Shown: positions 50,437-60,287, numbered from the stretch's first letter. The stretch: DNA of 64,000 nt from Alkalicoccus chagannorensis DSM 18086 (GCF_000429725.1 NZ_AUCK01000016.1:27171-91170); one strand, 5' to 3'. Made by a program: numbers and translations. Notes: generated from the sequence alone by a model not told the origin.

Positions 50437-52041
50437 TTACAAAGGTTTCTCTGTGTAACGGAAATACGCAAAGTCTGCTGGCATGCCACGGCCGGAGGTA
50501 TCCTGACACTGCATACCGGTAAAGGCTCCTGTGAAGAAACCACCTCCTTCAACATAGTCATCGGAAAGCTTATACGAAGGAAAGATCAGGTCAATATCCG
50601 TCCATGTCTTCCCGTCAAAGGAATAGCTGTACCAGTAATCGTGTACGTCGACTGTCACCCGCAGCCAGACACTGCTGCCTTCGGGTACGTCGATTTTTTC
50701 CTGCAGCGGCTGATCAAAGGTGAAGTTGTCGCACGTGGAAAGATCCAATATGCGGCCTTTTTCTTCATCCCACGTCAGCTGAAGCGCCGTCCAGTTCTTC
50801 GTGTTGTAGTAGTTGACGAGACCCGCTGACTGCTGAAACGTTACCGGCTCTGCTTCAAGCTTCGTTTCTGCTGTGAAGCTCATGCTCTGCCAGCGCCGGG
50901 CGGTGAATGCCTGGGTGAACGAGGACGTCAGCGATTCTCTGCCGGAGAGCCGGAGCCAGCCCGGTCGAGCTTCGGTAGAGCAGATGTCTTCTCCAAGCGG
51001 AATGCGGAGCGTTTGAAAGTCAGAGGATACACCGTGTTCAAACGTGTAGTGAAAATCTCTGCTGTCTTCCACTGGCTGCTCCGGCAGATCCGGTCCTTCT
51101 ACAACGAGCGAAGGGTTCGGACCATTCTCGACATAAGGCCACTCCTGCTCCCAGAAGACACGCTGGACAGCGGTCTCCCGGCCAAGCGGACAAAAGCCCC
51201 GGTTATCCAGCCGGCTCTCGTGCTTTCTTCTCGGAAGCGGTCTTCCCGTCAGATGAAACAGGAACCATTCTCCATCCGGTGTTTCGACCATCGACGCATG
51301 ACCTGCTTTCTGAAGTTCATTGTCTGGTGCGTCCCAGCTCGTCAGCAGGGGATTGTCTGGTCTGACTTCATACGGCCCCCGGAGCTGCCTGGACCGGGCA
51401 ATGGTAGCCAGATGGTTATACGTCGTCCCGCCTTCCGCTGTCAGCAGGTAATACCATCCGTCCTTTTTGTACAGGTGGGGAGCTTCCGTCAACTTATGCT
51501 CGGTGCCTTTGAAGATGATGTCAATATCGCCGGTCAGCTTTTCCTGCACCGGATCATATTCCTGAAGGGCAATGCCGTAGAACGGATGGTTCCCGACGCG
51601 CGGGTCCCACACCATGTTGGTCAAATACTTGCGTCCGTCTTCATCATGGAACAGCGATGGATCAAAGCCGGAACCATTCAGGTAAACCGGATCCGACCAT
51701 TCCCCATCGATGGTCTCGCACGTCACCAGGTAGTTATGATTATCCTTCCACTGCCCGTCCGTGACTTTCACGTCCGAGTAGATCAGCCAGAACTTCCCGT
51801 CTGCCCAGGAAAGCTGCGGCGCCCAGACACCACCGGAATCCGGGTTGCCTTTCATATTCAGCTGAGACAGCCGATTCAGCGGCGCTGCTGCAAAGGTCCA
51901 GTGTTTCAAATCTTTCGAATGATAGATCCGGACACCCGGGAACCATTCGAATGTGGATACGGCAATATAATAATCATCTCCGGCGCGGCACACGCTCGGA
52001 TCCGGGTTAAACCCCGTCAGTATTGGATTCGTAATCTGCAT
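50437..52041 (-). CDS. xynB: Glycoside hydrolase family 43 beta-xylosidase
   Basis: A 534-residue intracellular enzyme (no signal peptide). Five-blade propeller with the GH43 catalytic set: Asp14 in NPDPSV (base), Asp127 in [11 protein letters not shown] and Glu186 in [10 protein letters not shown] (acid), plus a C-terminal beta-sandwich (DUF1349-like). It releases xylose from xylo-oligosaccharides, and many relatives also hydrolyse arabinofuranosides. It is the last gene of the ABC-transporter operon, 33 bp downstream of the second permease, so it would process imported oligosaccharides. Confidence 0.95.
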   Translation of the reverse strand: MQITNPILTGFNPDPSVCRAGDDYYIAVSTFEWFPGVRIYHSKDLKHWTFAAAPLNRLSQLNMKGNPDSGGVWAPQLSWADGKFWLIYSDVKVTDGQWKDNHNYLVTCETIDGEWSDPVYLNGSGFDPSLFHDEDGRKYLTNMVWDPRVGNHPFYGIALQEYDPVQEKLTGDIDIIFKGTEHKLTEAPHLYKKDGWYYLLTAEGGTTYNHLATIARSRQLRGPYEVRPDNPLLTSWDAPDNELQKAGHASMVETPDGEWFLFHLTGRPLPRRKHESRLDNRGFCPLGRETAVQRVFWEQEWPYVENGPNPSLVVEGPDLPEQPVEDSRDFHYTFEHGVSSDFQTLRIPLGEDICSTEARPGWLRLSGRESLTSSFTQAFTARRWQSMSFTAETKLEAEPVTFQQSAGLVNYYNTKNWTALQLTWDEEKGRILDLSTCDNFTFDQPLQEKIDVPEGSSVWLRVTVDVHDYWYSYSFDGKTWTDIDLIFPSYKLSDDYVEGGGFFTGAFTGMQCQDTSGRGMPADFAYFRYTEKPL

Positions 52042-52074
52042 ACAGCAGGCCTCCTTTTGAAATAAACAGCTGGG

Positions 52075-52899
52075 TTACCCTTTGACAGAACCGGCAGCAA
52101 TCCCTTTGACAATTTTCTCCTGAGCGAAAAAATAAATCAGCAGGAGCGGCACGCTGGCCAGCGTCAAGGCGGCCATCATTCCTGGGACGTTGACGGAGAA
52201 GTCACCCTGGAAGTCCCGAAGTCCGAGCGGAAGGGTCGCATTGCCCGGCGAGTTCGTCAGGACGAGGGCAAAGATGAATTCATTCCACATAATAATGAAG
52301 TTGTAAATCGTGATCGTTGCAATCGCCGGTGTGAGCAGAGGGAAGAGAATCTTCCAGAAAAGCATGAAATGCCCACAACCATCGATCTGCGCTGACTCTT
52401 CCAGTTCTTTCGGCAGCTCCCGCAGAAACTGACGGAAAATGACAATCGAGACCGGCAGCGCAAAAGCGACGTACGGACCAATCAGGGCCCAAAGGGTATC
52501 ATAGAGTCCCATTCCGACGGTCAGCTGGAAAATAGGTACCAGCGTGGTATGAATGGGAATCATCATCCCGACAAGGAACAGAACGAAGATTGGTGTATTC
52601 AGCTTGAAATTCAAGCGGGCCAGTGGATATGCCGCCATCGCAGACAAGAAGATAGTAATGATGACGGAGATCGTCACGACGAATACACTGTTTCCGAAGT
52701 ACGTGATAAAATCTGTTTCGAGCAGGTACGCATAGTTCTCCAGCGTAATCGCATCGGGGAGGGACCATGGTGACTGCATGAACTCCAGTTGATCTTTAAA
52801 CGAGGAGTTGACCATTGCTAGAAAAGGGACCCCGGTGAAAATCAACAGCAGAACCGCAAGTGCATACAGGAGTACTTGTTTTATTATTTTCGATACCAT
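52075..52899 (-). CDS. Carbohydrate ABC transporter permease (MalG type)
   Basis: A 274-residue permease with six membrane helices and the EAA loop near residue 175: ELEESAQIDGCGHFMLFWKILFPLLTPA (in parts). It forms the transmembrane pore with the MalF-type gene that precedes it; stop of the first and start of this gene abut (52900/52899). It belongs to the CUT1 family, suited to oligosaccharides. No ATP-binding gene is in this operon, so a shared MsmX-type ATPase would be needed. Substrate xylo-oligosaccharide is inferred from context. Confidence 0.93.
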   Translation of the reverse strand: MVSKIIKQVLLYALAVLLLIFTGVPFLAMVNSSFKDQLEFMQSPWSLPDAITLENYAYLLETDFITYFGNSVFVVTISVIITIFLSAMAAYPLARLNFKLNTPIFVLFLVGMMIPIHTTLVPIFQLTVGMGLYDTLWALIGPYVAFALPVSIVIFRQFLRELPKELEESAQIDGCGHFMLFWKILFPLLTPAIATITIYNFIIMWNEFIFALVLTNSPGNATLPLGLRDFQGDFSVNVPGMMAALTLASVPLLLIYFFAQEKIVKGIAAGSVKG

Positions 52900-53859
52900 T
52901 TAGAACTCCCCCTTTCTGCGGCGGTCAAACCAGAGAATGAAGATCGTAGCAATCAGCGCGATGATAAACATGGAGAAGGAAATTCCACTACCATACCCCA
53001 TATTAAAGTGGCTGAACGCATGGTCGTACATATAGGTGGCCATTAAATGGGTCGAGTTGTTCGGCCCACCTCCGGTCATGACGTAGATTAAGTCGAAGTA
53101 CTTTAATGCGCCGATAACCGATAGAATAGAAGATGTGATGATGGTCGGCATCAGAAGCGGAAGCGTCACATTGGTGAAACGCTGCCATGGAGTCGCCCCA
53201 TCGATGTCTGCTGCCTCATAAAGATCTTCCGGAATACCAACGATCGCTGCACGGAAGAGAATCATGTAAAACGGCGCAAACTGCCAGATGACGACCACAA
53301 TGATGGCCCATATCGCTGTTGCTTCATTTCCGAGCCAGCCGCGGGTGAAGTTACCCAGACCGACAGCACGGAGAAATTCATTAACCAGCCCGTAAGTCGG
53401 GTCATAAATGTAAGTAAAGAGAATACCAATAGCAACCGTTGACATTAAAAATGGCATGAAGTAGATCGAGCGGAAAAAGCGGATCCCCTTGATCGGACTG
53501 AACAGCATCAGTGCCATAATCAAGCCAAGTGGAAGCTGGGTAAAAAGAGAGGAAAACACGAGCAGAAAGTTATTTCCGACGGACTGCCAGAAGGCCCCGT
53601 CCGCAAACATAGTTAGATAGTTCTGGAAGCCAATGAAATTCATATCGTCATCAATACCGGACCATTCAAAGACACTGTAATAGACCGTCATGAAGATGGC
53701 GAAAACGACGTACAAAAAGTAGAAAGCCATCGCTGGTGCCAAGAAACCGAAGATGACCCATCCTGTTTTTCTGTCTCGTCTTTTCTTCTCTCTGCTTTTC
53801 ACTTCCGGTTTTTCCTGATACGTTGTATCTGCTGTAGAGTCATTACCATACTGGGACAC
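52900..53859 (-). CDS. Carbohydrate ABC transporter permease (MalF/UgpA type)
   Basis: A 319-residue permease. It has a cytoplasmic N terminus of ~35 residues (highly charged), six membrane helices, and the EAA loop EDLYEAADIDGATPWQRFTNVTLPLLMPT (in parts) near residue 220. It is the first of the two permeases; the binding-protein gene ends 59 bp upstream. CUT1 family; substrate inferred from the xylan context. Confidence 0.93.
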   Translation of the reverse strand: MSQYGNDSTADTTYQEKPEVKSREKKRRDRKTGWVIFGFLAPAMAFYFLYVVFAIFMTVYYSVFEWSGIDDDMNFIGFQNYLTMFADGAFWQSVGNNFLLVFSSLFTQLPLGLIMALMLFSPIKGIRFFRSIYFMPFLMSTVAIGILFTYIYDPTYGLVNEFLRAVGLGNFTRGWLGNEATAIWAIIVVVIWQFAPFYMILFRAAIVGIPEDLYEAADIDGATPWQRFTNVTLPLLMPTIITSSILSVIGALKYFDLIYVMTGGGPNNSTHLMATYMYDHAFSHFNMGYGSGISFSMFIIALIATIFILWFDRRRKGEF

Positions 53860-53918
53860 GCTGTTTCACCTCTTTTTCATCTGAAACGGAGAAGGGGGCA
53901 CCCGGCCCCCATTCCGGT

Positions 53919-55349
53919 TTACTCGTTATTGTTCATTTCTTCTTCCAGCTCTTCCACGTCTTCGTCGCTGACGTCGTCGAGTTCATCTTCAATATCGGCG
54001 CCTTCACCGTCGAGGTACTCTTCCGCTGCTTCTTCCATTTCCTGTGCAGCTTCTTCCGGTGTCATGGAAAGTCCGAAGAGAGCCTGCGTCGTATTCAGGT
54101 GAACTTCAGCCATCTGGGATGGAAGCGTCTGATCGTAGAACGTCTGCACTTCTTCTGCACCTTCCAGTAGTTCTGCCAGCTCTGCTGTAAATTCATCTTC
54201 ATATTCGACACCGTGAATCGCCGAGATTTCAGCATCTGCGTTTGCAAACGCTTCTGCCGTTTCCAGGCTGGTCAGCTCCTGTACGAGTTCTGCAGCGAGT
54301 TCGCCGTGTTCACTCTCTTCCGTTACAGAGAATACCGGGCTGACACCGCCGACGATGTTGTTATTCGATCCTTCTCCTCCTTCGATTTCAGGGAAGATAA
54401 AGTAGCCGAGGTCATCTTCGAATTCTGGTGCATCATCACGGGTCGCACCAACCATCCAGTTCCCCATGATTTCCATCGCGGCACGGTCACCATACATCAA
54501 CTGACGGGATTGACCTGTGTCGTAGTCCATGCCGTTGAATCCATCCGGGAATGCATTCATTTCGACAAGCTCCTGAATCATCTCACCGGCTTCGACGTAC
54601 GCTTCATCATCAAAACCTCGTCCATCGCGGGTAAAGGCTTCATCAAATAGATCGACACCGCCAAGACGCTCTGCGAAGTACATGAGGTAGAACGCTCCCG
54701 GCCACTGCGGCTGGTTTGCCAGTGTCAGCGGAATGATGTCATCGCCTTGCAGGGTGTCTACGATATCAGTGAACTCATCGTATGTTTCCGGCTCTTCGAA
54801 TCCGTATTCATCGAAAATTCGCTCGTTGTACCAGACAAGCACCGTGTCCATTCCGAGAGGTGCTCCGTAAATTTCATCATCGTACGTAGCAACCGAGAGT
54901 GCTGCATCCAGGTAATGGTCTGGATCGATCTCATCAGTCAAGTTGCGGACCAGGCCGGCATCAACGAAATTCTGGAGCCAGCCGCCTCCCCAGCTGTGGA
55001 ACACATCTGGTGGATTTCCGCCGCCCATCGCTACGTTGAAGTTCGTTTTATAAGGATCGTTTTCATGCTGGACGACTTCCACGGTCACGTTCGGGTTGTT
55101 TTCTTCGAAGCGGTCAACGGCACTTTCCATTTCCTCTTCTCCGTACCCGGTTTCAATGTGCCAGAATGTCAGCTCGATTTCTTCATCATCACCAGATGCA
55201 TCGGCATTTTCTTCTCCGCCGTCGTTTCCTGCGTTTACGTTGTTGCCGTTCGTATCGTTTCCGTTCTCATCGCCGCCGTTGCCCCCGCATCCGGCCAGCG
55301 TCAGTGCTCCTGCTAAAGACATACTAGTCAACCACAGTGCTTTTTTCAT
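53919..55349 (-). CDS. Extracellular sugar-binding lipoprotein of the ABC importer
   Basis: A 476-residue lipoprotein: signal peptide with LTLAGC, Cys21 lipid-modified, then a low-complexity Gly/Asn/Asp stretch to about residue 55. The CUT1 solute-binding fold follows (ELTFWHIETGYGEEEMESAVDRFEENNPNVTVEVV in parts; GNWMVGATRDDAPEFEDDLG). A C-terminal acidic tail (EEMNNNE) is present. It captures oligosaccharides for the two permeases, here presumably xylo-oligosaccharides. It is first in the operon and lies under a promoter with XylR and cre sites (55373-55503). Confidence 0.93.
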   Translation of the reverse strand: MKKALWLTSMSLAGALTLAGCGGNGGDENGNDTNGNNVNAGNDGGEENADASGDDEEIELTFWHIETGYGEEEMESAVDRFEENNPNVTVEVVQHENDPYKTNFNVAMGGGNPPDVFHSWGGGWLQNFVDAGLVRNLTDEIDPDHYLDAALSVATYDDEIYGAPLGMDTVLVWYNERIFDEYGFEEPETYDEFTDIVDTLQGDDIIPLTLANQPQWPGAFYLMYFAERLGGVDLFDEAFTRDGRGFDDEAYVEAGEMIQELVEMNAFPDGFNGMDYDTGQSRQLMYGDRAAMEIMGNWMVGATRDDAPEFEDDLGYFIFPEIEGGEGSNNNIVGGVSPVFSVTEESEHGELAAELVQELTSLETAEAFANADAEISAIHGVEYEDEFTAELAELLEGAEEVQTFYDQTLPSQMAEVHLNTTQALFGLSMTPEEAAQEMEEAAEEYLDGEGADIEDELDDVSDEDVEELEEEMNNNE

Positions 55350-55372
55350 TCATGATTCCCCCTTAGTATTTT

Positions 55373-55386
55373 TGTCACCGCTTACA
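55373..55386 (-). promoter_or_regulatory. CcpA cre site in leader of the xylo-oligosaccharide ABC operon
   Basis: TGTCACCGCTTACA matches TGWNANCGNTNWCA at every defined position. It lies 24 bp before the binding-protein start and downstream of the promoter, where CcpA acts as a roadblock. Confidence 0.8.
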
Positions 55387-55441
55387 AAACATGAAGAAAG
55401 GACAACGACACGGCTCACCTCCCAGGTGTTTGTAAGATAAC

Positions 55442-55470
55442 TTAGTTTGTTCATTGGATGAACAATCTAT
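55442..55470. promoter_or_regulatory. XylR operator O1 (ABC operon)
   Basis: TTAGTTTGTTCA-N5-TGAACAATCTAT, an imperfect palindrome whose left half is identical to that of the xynA operator. It covers the predicted transcription start of the ABC operon, just after the -10 box. Confidence 0.75.
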
Positions 55471-55474
55471 GCAA

Positions 55475-55503
55475 AGCATATATTATCTCCTTTTCTTCGT
55501 CAA
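55475..55503 (-). promoter_or_regulatory. Sigma-A type promoter of the ABC operon
   Basis: Minus-strand TTGACG (55498-55503) and TATGCT (55475-55480) with 17-nt spacing, followed at once by operator O1. A further cre-like site TGTAATCGCTTTCT (55522-55535; 13 of 14) lies upstream. Confidence 0.7.
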
Positions 55504-55641
55504 TAGTCTGACAAGAATTTTTGTAATCGCTTTCTGTTTGTCAGACAAACTTTTTTTCTGTCCACCCCGTTTCTCTACATACTATAGATGCCGGTACGCT
55601 TTTTCCGGATTTCATCTGCGAAAATCCGTCAAACTGTGATA

Positions 55642-55659
55642 TTATGTTCAGTGACTAAA
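55642..55659. promoter_or_regulatory. XylR operator-like site (autoregulation)
   Basis: TTATGTTCAGTGACTAAA shares TATGTTCAGTGA with the xylA operator. It sits 23 bp before the xylR start codon, overlapping a TATTAT -10-like box. Confidence 0.5.
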
Positions 55660-55682
55660 AAAACGAAGAATTGGTGATAGAG

Positions 55683-56861
55683 ATGAAAACAGGGGATCAA
55701 AATCTCGTCAAAAAACTGAATAAATCCATCGTACTTGAAATGGTGCAGAAGGAATCCCCGATCTCGCGTACCCAGATTTCACAGTCTACCGGTCTGACGA
55801 AGGCCACCGTCTCTTCCCTCGTTGGTGAATTGATTGAGGAACATTTCATCTATGAAATGGCCAACGGCGAATCGAAAGGCGGACGCCGCCCGGTGATGCT
55901 CTATTTTCAGAAGGAAGCGGGCTTCTCCATCGGTATTGACCTCGGCGTGGATCGGATTATTGGGATGCTCACGGATTTAAAGGGCCATGTGCAGCATGAA
56001 ACGGAGTACCCTCTGCAGGATACAACGGAAGCGGTTGTCTTCGCTACGATCCAGCAGTGCATCGATGACTTAATCAAAGAAGCACCATACAGCCCTTACG
56101 GTATCATCGGCGCCGGGATCGGTGTTCCGGGGACCGTGAACAACAATGGCATGATCGAGTTCGCCCCCAACCTCGGCTGGGCGCAGCAGCCGCTGAAGCA
56201 TCAGCTGGAAGAATGCTATGATTTTCCTATCATACTGGAGAACGAAGCCAATGCCGGCGCTCACGGGGAGAAAGTATACGGATCCGGCACCGAGACATCG
56301 AATCTCGTCTATGTCAGTGTCGGCATCGGGATTGGTACCGGACTGATTATTGATGGGGATCTCTACCGGGGCGAGAAAGGGTTCTCCGGCGAGATGGGGC
56401 ACATGTCGATTGAAATGAATGGGATTAAATGCAACTGCGGCAATATTGGCTGCTGGGAATTGTACGCCTCTGAAAGTACCCTGCTGGAACGGGCAGCGCT
56501 GCTTCATTCTTTCCAGTCCTATGAGAACATCTCTTTTCAGGATGTCCTCCAGGAAGCCGAACAGGGCAATGGCGAAGTGCTCACACTGCTTCAGACAATC
56601 GGTACATATCTCGGCGTCGGCGTGGTGAACATCGTCAACACGTTCAATCCCCGCCTCGTGGTTCTCGGCAATCGTTTTGCGGCCCTGGAACCATGGCTGG
56701 AAGGACCGATCCGGCAGGTGTTCCAACAACGGCTCCTTCCATATCAGTGTGATGCTTTCGACATGATCTTCTCTCCACTGGCAGGCAGAGCGTGTGCGAT
56801 GGGAGCTTCCTCGTTTGCCCTTTCCCACTTCTTTTCGCGGTATAAAATCACCCTCGACTAA
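55683..56861 (+). CDS. xylR: Xylose repressor, ROK family
   Basis: A 392-residue repressor. N-terminal winged HTH: SPISRTQISQSTGLTKATVSSLVGELI (in parts, about residues 22-48); C-terminal ROK sugar-binding domain with SIGIDLGVDRIIG, and the zinc motif CNCGNIGCWELYA. XylR binds palindromes in the absence of xylose and is released by it. It is divergent from the ABC operon and directly upstream of xylA. ATG at 55683 has GGTGAT upstream; alternative TTG/GTG starts a few codons earlier crowd the operator. Sites fitting XylR are found at 55442, 55642, 56903 and 62533. Confidence 0.95.
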   Translation: MKTGDQNLVKKLNKSIVLEMVQKESPISRTQISQSTGLTKATVSSLVGELIEEHFIYEMANGESKGGRRPVMLYFQKEAGFSIGIDLGVDRIIGMLTDLKGHVQHETEYPLQDTTEAVVFATIQQCIDDLIKEAPYSPYGIIGAGIGVPGTVNNNGMIEFAPNLGWAQQPLKHQLEECYDFPIILENEANAGAHGEKVYGSGTETSNLVYVSVGIGIGTGLIIDGDLYRGEKGFSGEMGHMSIEMNGIKCNCGNIGCWELYASESTLLERAALLHSFQSYENISFQDVLQEAEQGNGEVLTLLQTIGTYLGVGVVNIVNTFNPRLVVLGNRFAALEPWLEGPIRQVFQQRLLPYQCDAFDMIFSPLAGRACAMGASSFALSHFFSRYKITLD

Positions 56862-56880
56862 AAAAATTTGAAAACGTACG

Positions 56881-56909
56881 TTGACAGCGTTTTCAAAAAC
56901 AGTTAGTAT
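56881..56909 (+). promoter_or_regulatory. Sigma-A type promoter of xylA
   Basis: TTGACA (56881-56886) and TAGTAT (56904-56909), 17-nt spacing. The -10 box is inside the XylR operator and the -35 inside the cre site. Confidence 0.75.
56882..56895. promoter_or_regulatory. CcpA cre site overlapping the xylA -35 box
   Basis: TGACAGCGTTTTCA matches the cre consensus at all defined positions on both strands. It overlaps TTGACA (56881-56886), so CcpA binding should block RNA polymerase. Confidence 0.8.
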
Positions 56910-56927
56910 GTTCAGTGAATAAACTAA
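56903..56927. promoter_or_regulatory. XylR operator O3 (xylA)
   Basis: TTAGTATGTTCA-N-TGAATAAACTAA, a 25-bp palindrome with one-base centre, 22 bp upstream of the xylA start. Confidence 0.8.
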
Positions 56928-56948
56928 GTTTTGAGGAGGATGAATGGG

Positions 56949-58283
56949 ATGGCATATTTTTCAGATATTCCGGAAATTCGTTACGAGGGTGGTGCTTCCG
57001 ACAACGAGTTTGCATTTAAATACTATAACCCGGATCAGACGATCGGCGGCAAGACAATGAGAGAGTGGCTCCGATTTTCGGTTGCTTACTGGCACACATT
57101 TACGATGGATGGAAGTGACCCGTTCGGTGCTCCAACCATGCAGCGTCCTTGGGACCAGTACAGCGGCATGGATCTTGCCCGTGCACGTGTAGATGCCGCT
57201 TTTGAATTCTTCCAGAAAATCGGTTCAGACTACTACTGCTTCCACGATGTGGATATTGCTCCTGAAGGAAATACCCTGAAGGAATCCAATAAAAATCTGG
57301 ATGAGATTGTCGGGCTGCTGAAAAACCGCATGGACGATACCGGAATGAAGGTCCTCTGGAATACAGCCAACATGTTCATTCACCCGAGATTCATGCATGG
57401 TGCGGCGACATCAAATAATCCCGATGTGTATGCGTACGCAGCAGCAAAAGTGAAAAAGCAGCTGGAGATCGCAAAAGAACTCGGCTCTGAAAACTATGTT
57501 TTTTGGGGTGGCCGCGAAGGCTATGAATCGCTTCTCATCACGGATATGGGGCGCGAGCTGGATAACCTGGCTTCGTTCTATCACATGGCCCTCGACTACG
57601 CGAAGGAGATCGGCTTTGATGGTCAGTTCCTGATCGAGCCAAAACCGAAAGAGCCGACAAAGCATCAGTACGATTATGATACAGCCAGCGCTTATGCGTT
57701 CCTGCAGAAGTACGGCCTTGCTGATGACTTTAAAATCAACATCGAAGCCAACCACGCTACGCTCGCTGGTCATTCTTTCGAACACGAACTGCACTATGCC
57801 CGCGTCAACGGCATCCTCGGTTCGGTCGATGCCAACCAGGGCGACCTGCTGCTTGGATGGGACACAGATGAATTCCCTACCGATCTTTACAGCGCTGTTC
57901 TCGCGATGTACGAGATTCTGAAAAATGATGGACTCGGCCGCGGCGGTCTGAACTTCGATGCAAAAGTACGCCGGACATCCTTCGAGCCATCTGATCTGTT
58001 CCACGGCCACATTGTCGGCATGGACACGTTCGCGCTCGGCCTGACGATTGCTCATCAAATGCTGGAAGACCGCGCACTCGAAGATATTATCGAAAAACGC
58101 TACGCCGGCTTTGAAGAAGGCATCGGTCAGAAGATTGCCTCGAAGCAGACGAGCTTCCACGAACTCGAGAAGCACGCGATGGAAGCTACGATCAATCTTT
58201 CTTCCGGACGCAACGAAAAAATCCGCGGACGCATCAACCAGTACATCCGTGGTTCCGTCGGCGTGCCTACGACGGCTGAATAA
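56949..58283 (+). CDS. xylA: Xylose isomerase
   Basis: A 444-residue class II enzyme of normal length. Catalytic His99 and Asp102 in [11 protein letters not shown], metal ligands in [29 protein letters not shown] and [16 protein letters not shown]. It converts D-xylose to D-xylulose (and glucose to fructose) using Mg or Mn. ATG at 56949 has GAGGAGG 9 bases upstream; codons before it in the same frame overlap the ribosome site. A terminator lies in the 178-bp gap to xylB, so xylB may be expressed less strongly. Confidence 0.97.
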   Translation: MAYFSDIPEIRYEGGASDNEFAFKYYNPDQTIGGKTMREWLRFSVAYWHTFTMDGSDPFGAPTMQRPWDQYSGMDLARARVDAAFEFFQKIGSDYYCFHDVDIAPEGNTLKESNKNLDEIVGLLKNRMDDTGMKVLWNTANMFIHPRFMHGAATSNNPDVYAYAAAKVKKQLEIAKELGSENYVFWGGREGYESLLITDMGRELDNLASFYHMALDYAKEIGFDGQFLIEPKPKEPTKHQYDYDTASAYAFLQKYGLADDFKINIEANHATLAGHSFEHELHYARVNGILGSVDANQGDLLLGWDTDEFPTDLYSAVLAMYEILKNDGLGRGGLNFDAKVRRTSFEPSDLFHGHIVGMDTFALGLTIAHQMLEDRALEDIIEKRYAGFEEGIGQKIASKQTSFHELEKHAMEATINLSSGRNEKIRGRINQYIRGSVGVPTTAE

Positions 58284-58337
58284 GCACCTGTCTTCCGCAT
58301 ACCGCCGACCGTGATGCATGTCTTTAACAGGCACTTG

Positions 58338-58374
58338 TCCTGTCAGAAGGTACCTTCTTCTGGCAGGATTTTTT
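58338..58374 (+). terminator. Intrinsic terminator between xylA and xylB
   Basis: TCCTGTCAGAAG and CTTCTTCTGGCAGGA pair with a small mismatch, followed by TTTTTTC. It would reduce read-through from xylA into xylB. Confidence 0.75.
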
Positions 58375-58461
58375 CAAACTGCCGCACGTATGCCGTCCGC
58401 TCAACATCGTTGATGCAGCTGACGGGCCTTACATAAACGTTTCATTAAAAGGAGGATTATG

Positions 58462-59964
58462 ATGCAGTACGTACTTGGTGTCGATTTAGGAACAAGCGGC
58501 GTAAAAACGCTGTTGTTCCGTACAGATGGTACATGGACCGCCGAAGCATCTGCGCCGCTCAGCGTCAGCAGACCGGCTGACGGCTGGTCAGAACAGGATC
58601 CGGAAGCCTGGGTTGAAGCTGTTCAGGATACGTTCACCCAGCTTAAAGAGAAGGCCCCGGATGCCTGGAGCAGCACAGCCGGGATCAGTTTTTCGGGACA
58701 AATGCACGGGCTGGTCCTGCTGGACGAAGAAGATCAGCCGCTGCGCCCGGCGATCCTGTGGAATGATACGCGGACCACACCGCAGTGCCGCCGGATTGAA
58801 TCCGTTATTGGCAAAGGAGAGCTGCTGGACGCTGTCCAGAATAAAGCTCTCGAAGGCTTTACACTCCCGAAGCTGCTCTGGGTCCAGGAAGAAGAGCCGG
58901 AACTATTCGCCAGAGCAGCCTCCTTTGTGCTTCCAAAAGATTATGTCCGTGGAAGATTAACGGGCACGATGCAGATGGAATGGTCCGATGCGGCCGGAAC
59001 GCTGCTCTTTGACCACCATCAGAAAGCATGGCGGGAAGATATCCTGAAGGCACTGGATGTTCCAGTCTCCCTTCTCCCTCCGCTTCTCCCTCCAACTGCT
59101 GCAGCAGGAACGATGCTGCCGGAACTGGCGGAAACCTGGGGACTCTCTGAGGATGTCCAGCTGTTTGCCGGAGGGGCTGACAATGCCTGCGGCGCGGTCG
59201 GATCCGGTGTTCTTCAGCCTGGGACGACCATGTGCAGTATCGGCACATCCGGTGTGATGCTCTCCTACGCCGATGCCGTGCCGGAAAAGGTCGATGGCTC
59301 GCTGCACGTGTTCCATCATGCTGATCCGGATGCCTTCTATACTATGGGTGTCACGCTTGCGGCTGGAAGCAGCCTGAGCTGGTTCCGAGACCAGTTTTGG
59401 CCGGAAACGTCGTTTGAAGACATGATGGATGCGGCTGCCTCCCGCCCTGCAGGTGCAGGCGGACTGCTGTTCACTCCCTACATCAGCGGCGAACGGACCC
59501 CTTATGCAGAAGCGTCGCTCCGGGGATCTTTCATTGGTGCAGATGCTTCCCATGAGCGCGCCGATTTTGCGCGTGCGGTCGTGGAAGGAATCACCTTTTC
59601 GCTGCGGGACTGTCTGGAGCTGATTCATCAAGCCGGCAGTGACGTGAAAGAGATCGTCTCCATCGGCGGCGGAGCCAAAAGCAGCTTCTGGCTGCAGCTG
59701 CAGGCGGACATTTTCCAGGTGCCGATTGTTCAGCTGGAGCAGGAGCAGGGACCAGGACTCGGCGCAGCGGTGATTGCTGCCTCCGGCGTGTTGAATGAGC
59801 CGCTGCAGCAAACAGCCGATGCCTTCGTCAAAAGAAAGCATACCGTACATCCGTCTCCAGAGCAGAGTCGGCAGTACGACGACCTGTATAAGCTTTATAA
59901 GCAAGTGTACGAAGCGACGGCCCCATTGACGACATCACTGCAGAAATTCCGCAGCAACGCCTGA
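58462..59964 (+). CDS. xylB: Xylulokinase
   Basis: A 500-residue FGGY kinase: N-terminal VLGVDLGTSGVKTLLF (phosphate-binding), ISFSGQMHGLVLLD, SIGTSGVMLSYAD and SIGGGAKSSFWLQLQADIF (ATP-binding). It phosphorylates xylulose to xylulose-5-phosphate, the entry to the pentose phosphate pathway. ATG at 58462-58464 is 6 bases after GGAGG; an ATG one codon earlier (58459) is closer than usual. It follows xylA and no separate XylR box was found before it. Confidence 0.96.
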   Translation: MQYVLGVDLGTSGVKTLLFRTDGTWTAEASAPLSVSRPADGWSEQDPEAWVEAVQDTFTQLKEKAPDAWSSTAGISFSGQMHGLVLLDEEDQPLRPAILWNDTRTTPQCRRIESVIGKGELLDAVQNKALEGFTLPKLLWVQEEEPELFARAASFVLPKDYVRGRLTGTMQMEWSDAAGTLLFDHHQKAWREDILKALDVPVSLLPPLLPPTAAAGTMLPELAETWGLSEDVQLFAGGADNACGAVGSGVLQPGTTMCSIGTSGVMLSYADAVPEKVDGSLHVFHHADPDAFYTMGVTLAAGSSLSWFRDQFWPETSFEDMMDAAASRPAGAGGLLFTPYISGERTPYAEASLRGSFIGADASHERADFARAVVEGITFSLRDCLELIHQAGSDVKEIVSIGGGAKSSFWLQLQADIFQVPIVQLEQEQGPGLGAAVIAASGVLNEPLQQTADAFVKRKHTVHPSPEQSRQYDDLYKLYKQVYEATAPLTTSLQKFRSNA

Positions 59965-60004
59965 ATCGGCGCTGATGGACCCGCTGTAAAATAGACATAC
60001 GTCA

Positions 60005-60031
60005 GGCCCTCACCAAAACTTGGTGAGGGCC
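60005..60031 (+). terminator. Terminator of xylB
   Basis: GGCCCTCACCAA and TTGGTGAGGGCC around a 3-nt loop, then TTCTG. It is 40 bp past the xylB stop. The remaining gap up to 60587 holds repeats and no gene. Confidence 0.8.
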
Positions 60032-60104
60032 TTCTGTATGAAAGGGGGTTGATCCTTCCAATGACAATCGCTTGCCGCGGACTTGTCTTTTCAGAATCAA
60101 CCCA

Positions 60105-60286
60105 GATAGAGACCGTACGATCTTGATTTCTCCAGAACAAAAGCGCAGAGCGCCTTTTGGTCGGAACGGCGTGCGGAAGCGCTGCAAGCTTTTTGAGGGA
60201 AGAAAACGTTCTTTGTTTCTTCCCGAGCAGCGCATGGAGCCGCCGTCACACTGTATGAAAACTTATACATTCCTATACTTAAACAA
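60105..60286 (+). repeat. Dispersed intergenic repeat, full copy (units A then B)
   Basis: GATAGAGACCGTACGATCTTGA leads into GAACAAAAGCGC, GAGCGCCTTTTG, TCGGAACGGCGTGCGG and GCTGCAAGC (unit A), then GGGAAGAAAACGTTCTTTG, TTTCTTCCCGAGCAGCGC and ACTTATACATTCCTATACTT (unit B). Compared with 9797-9990 the unit order is reversed, so A and B alternate rather than forming one fixed block. It is followed by the hairpin 60288-60328. Confidence 0.8.
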
Positions 60287-60287
60287 A

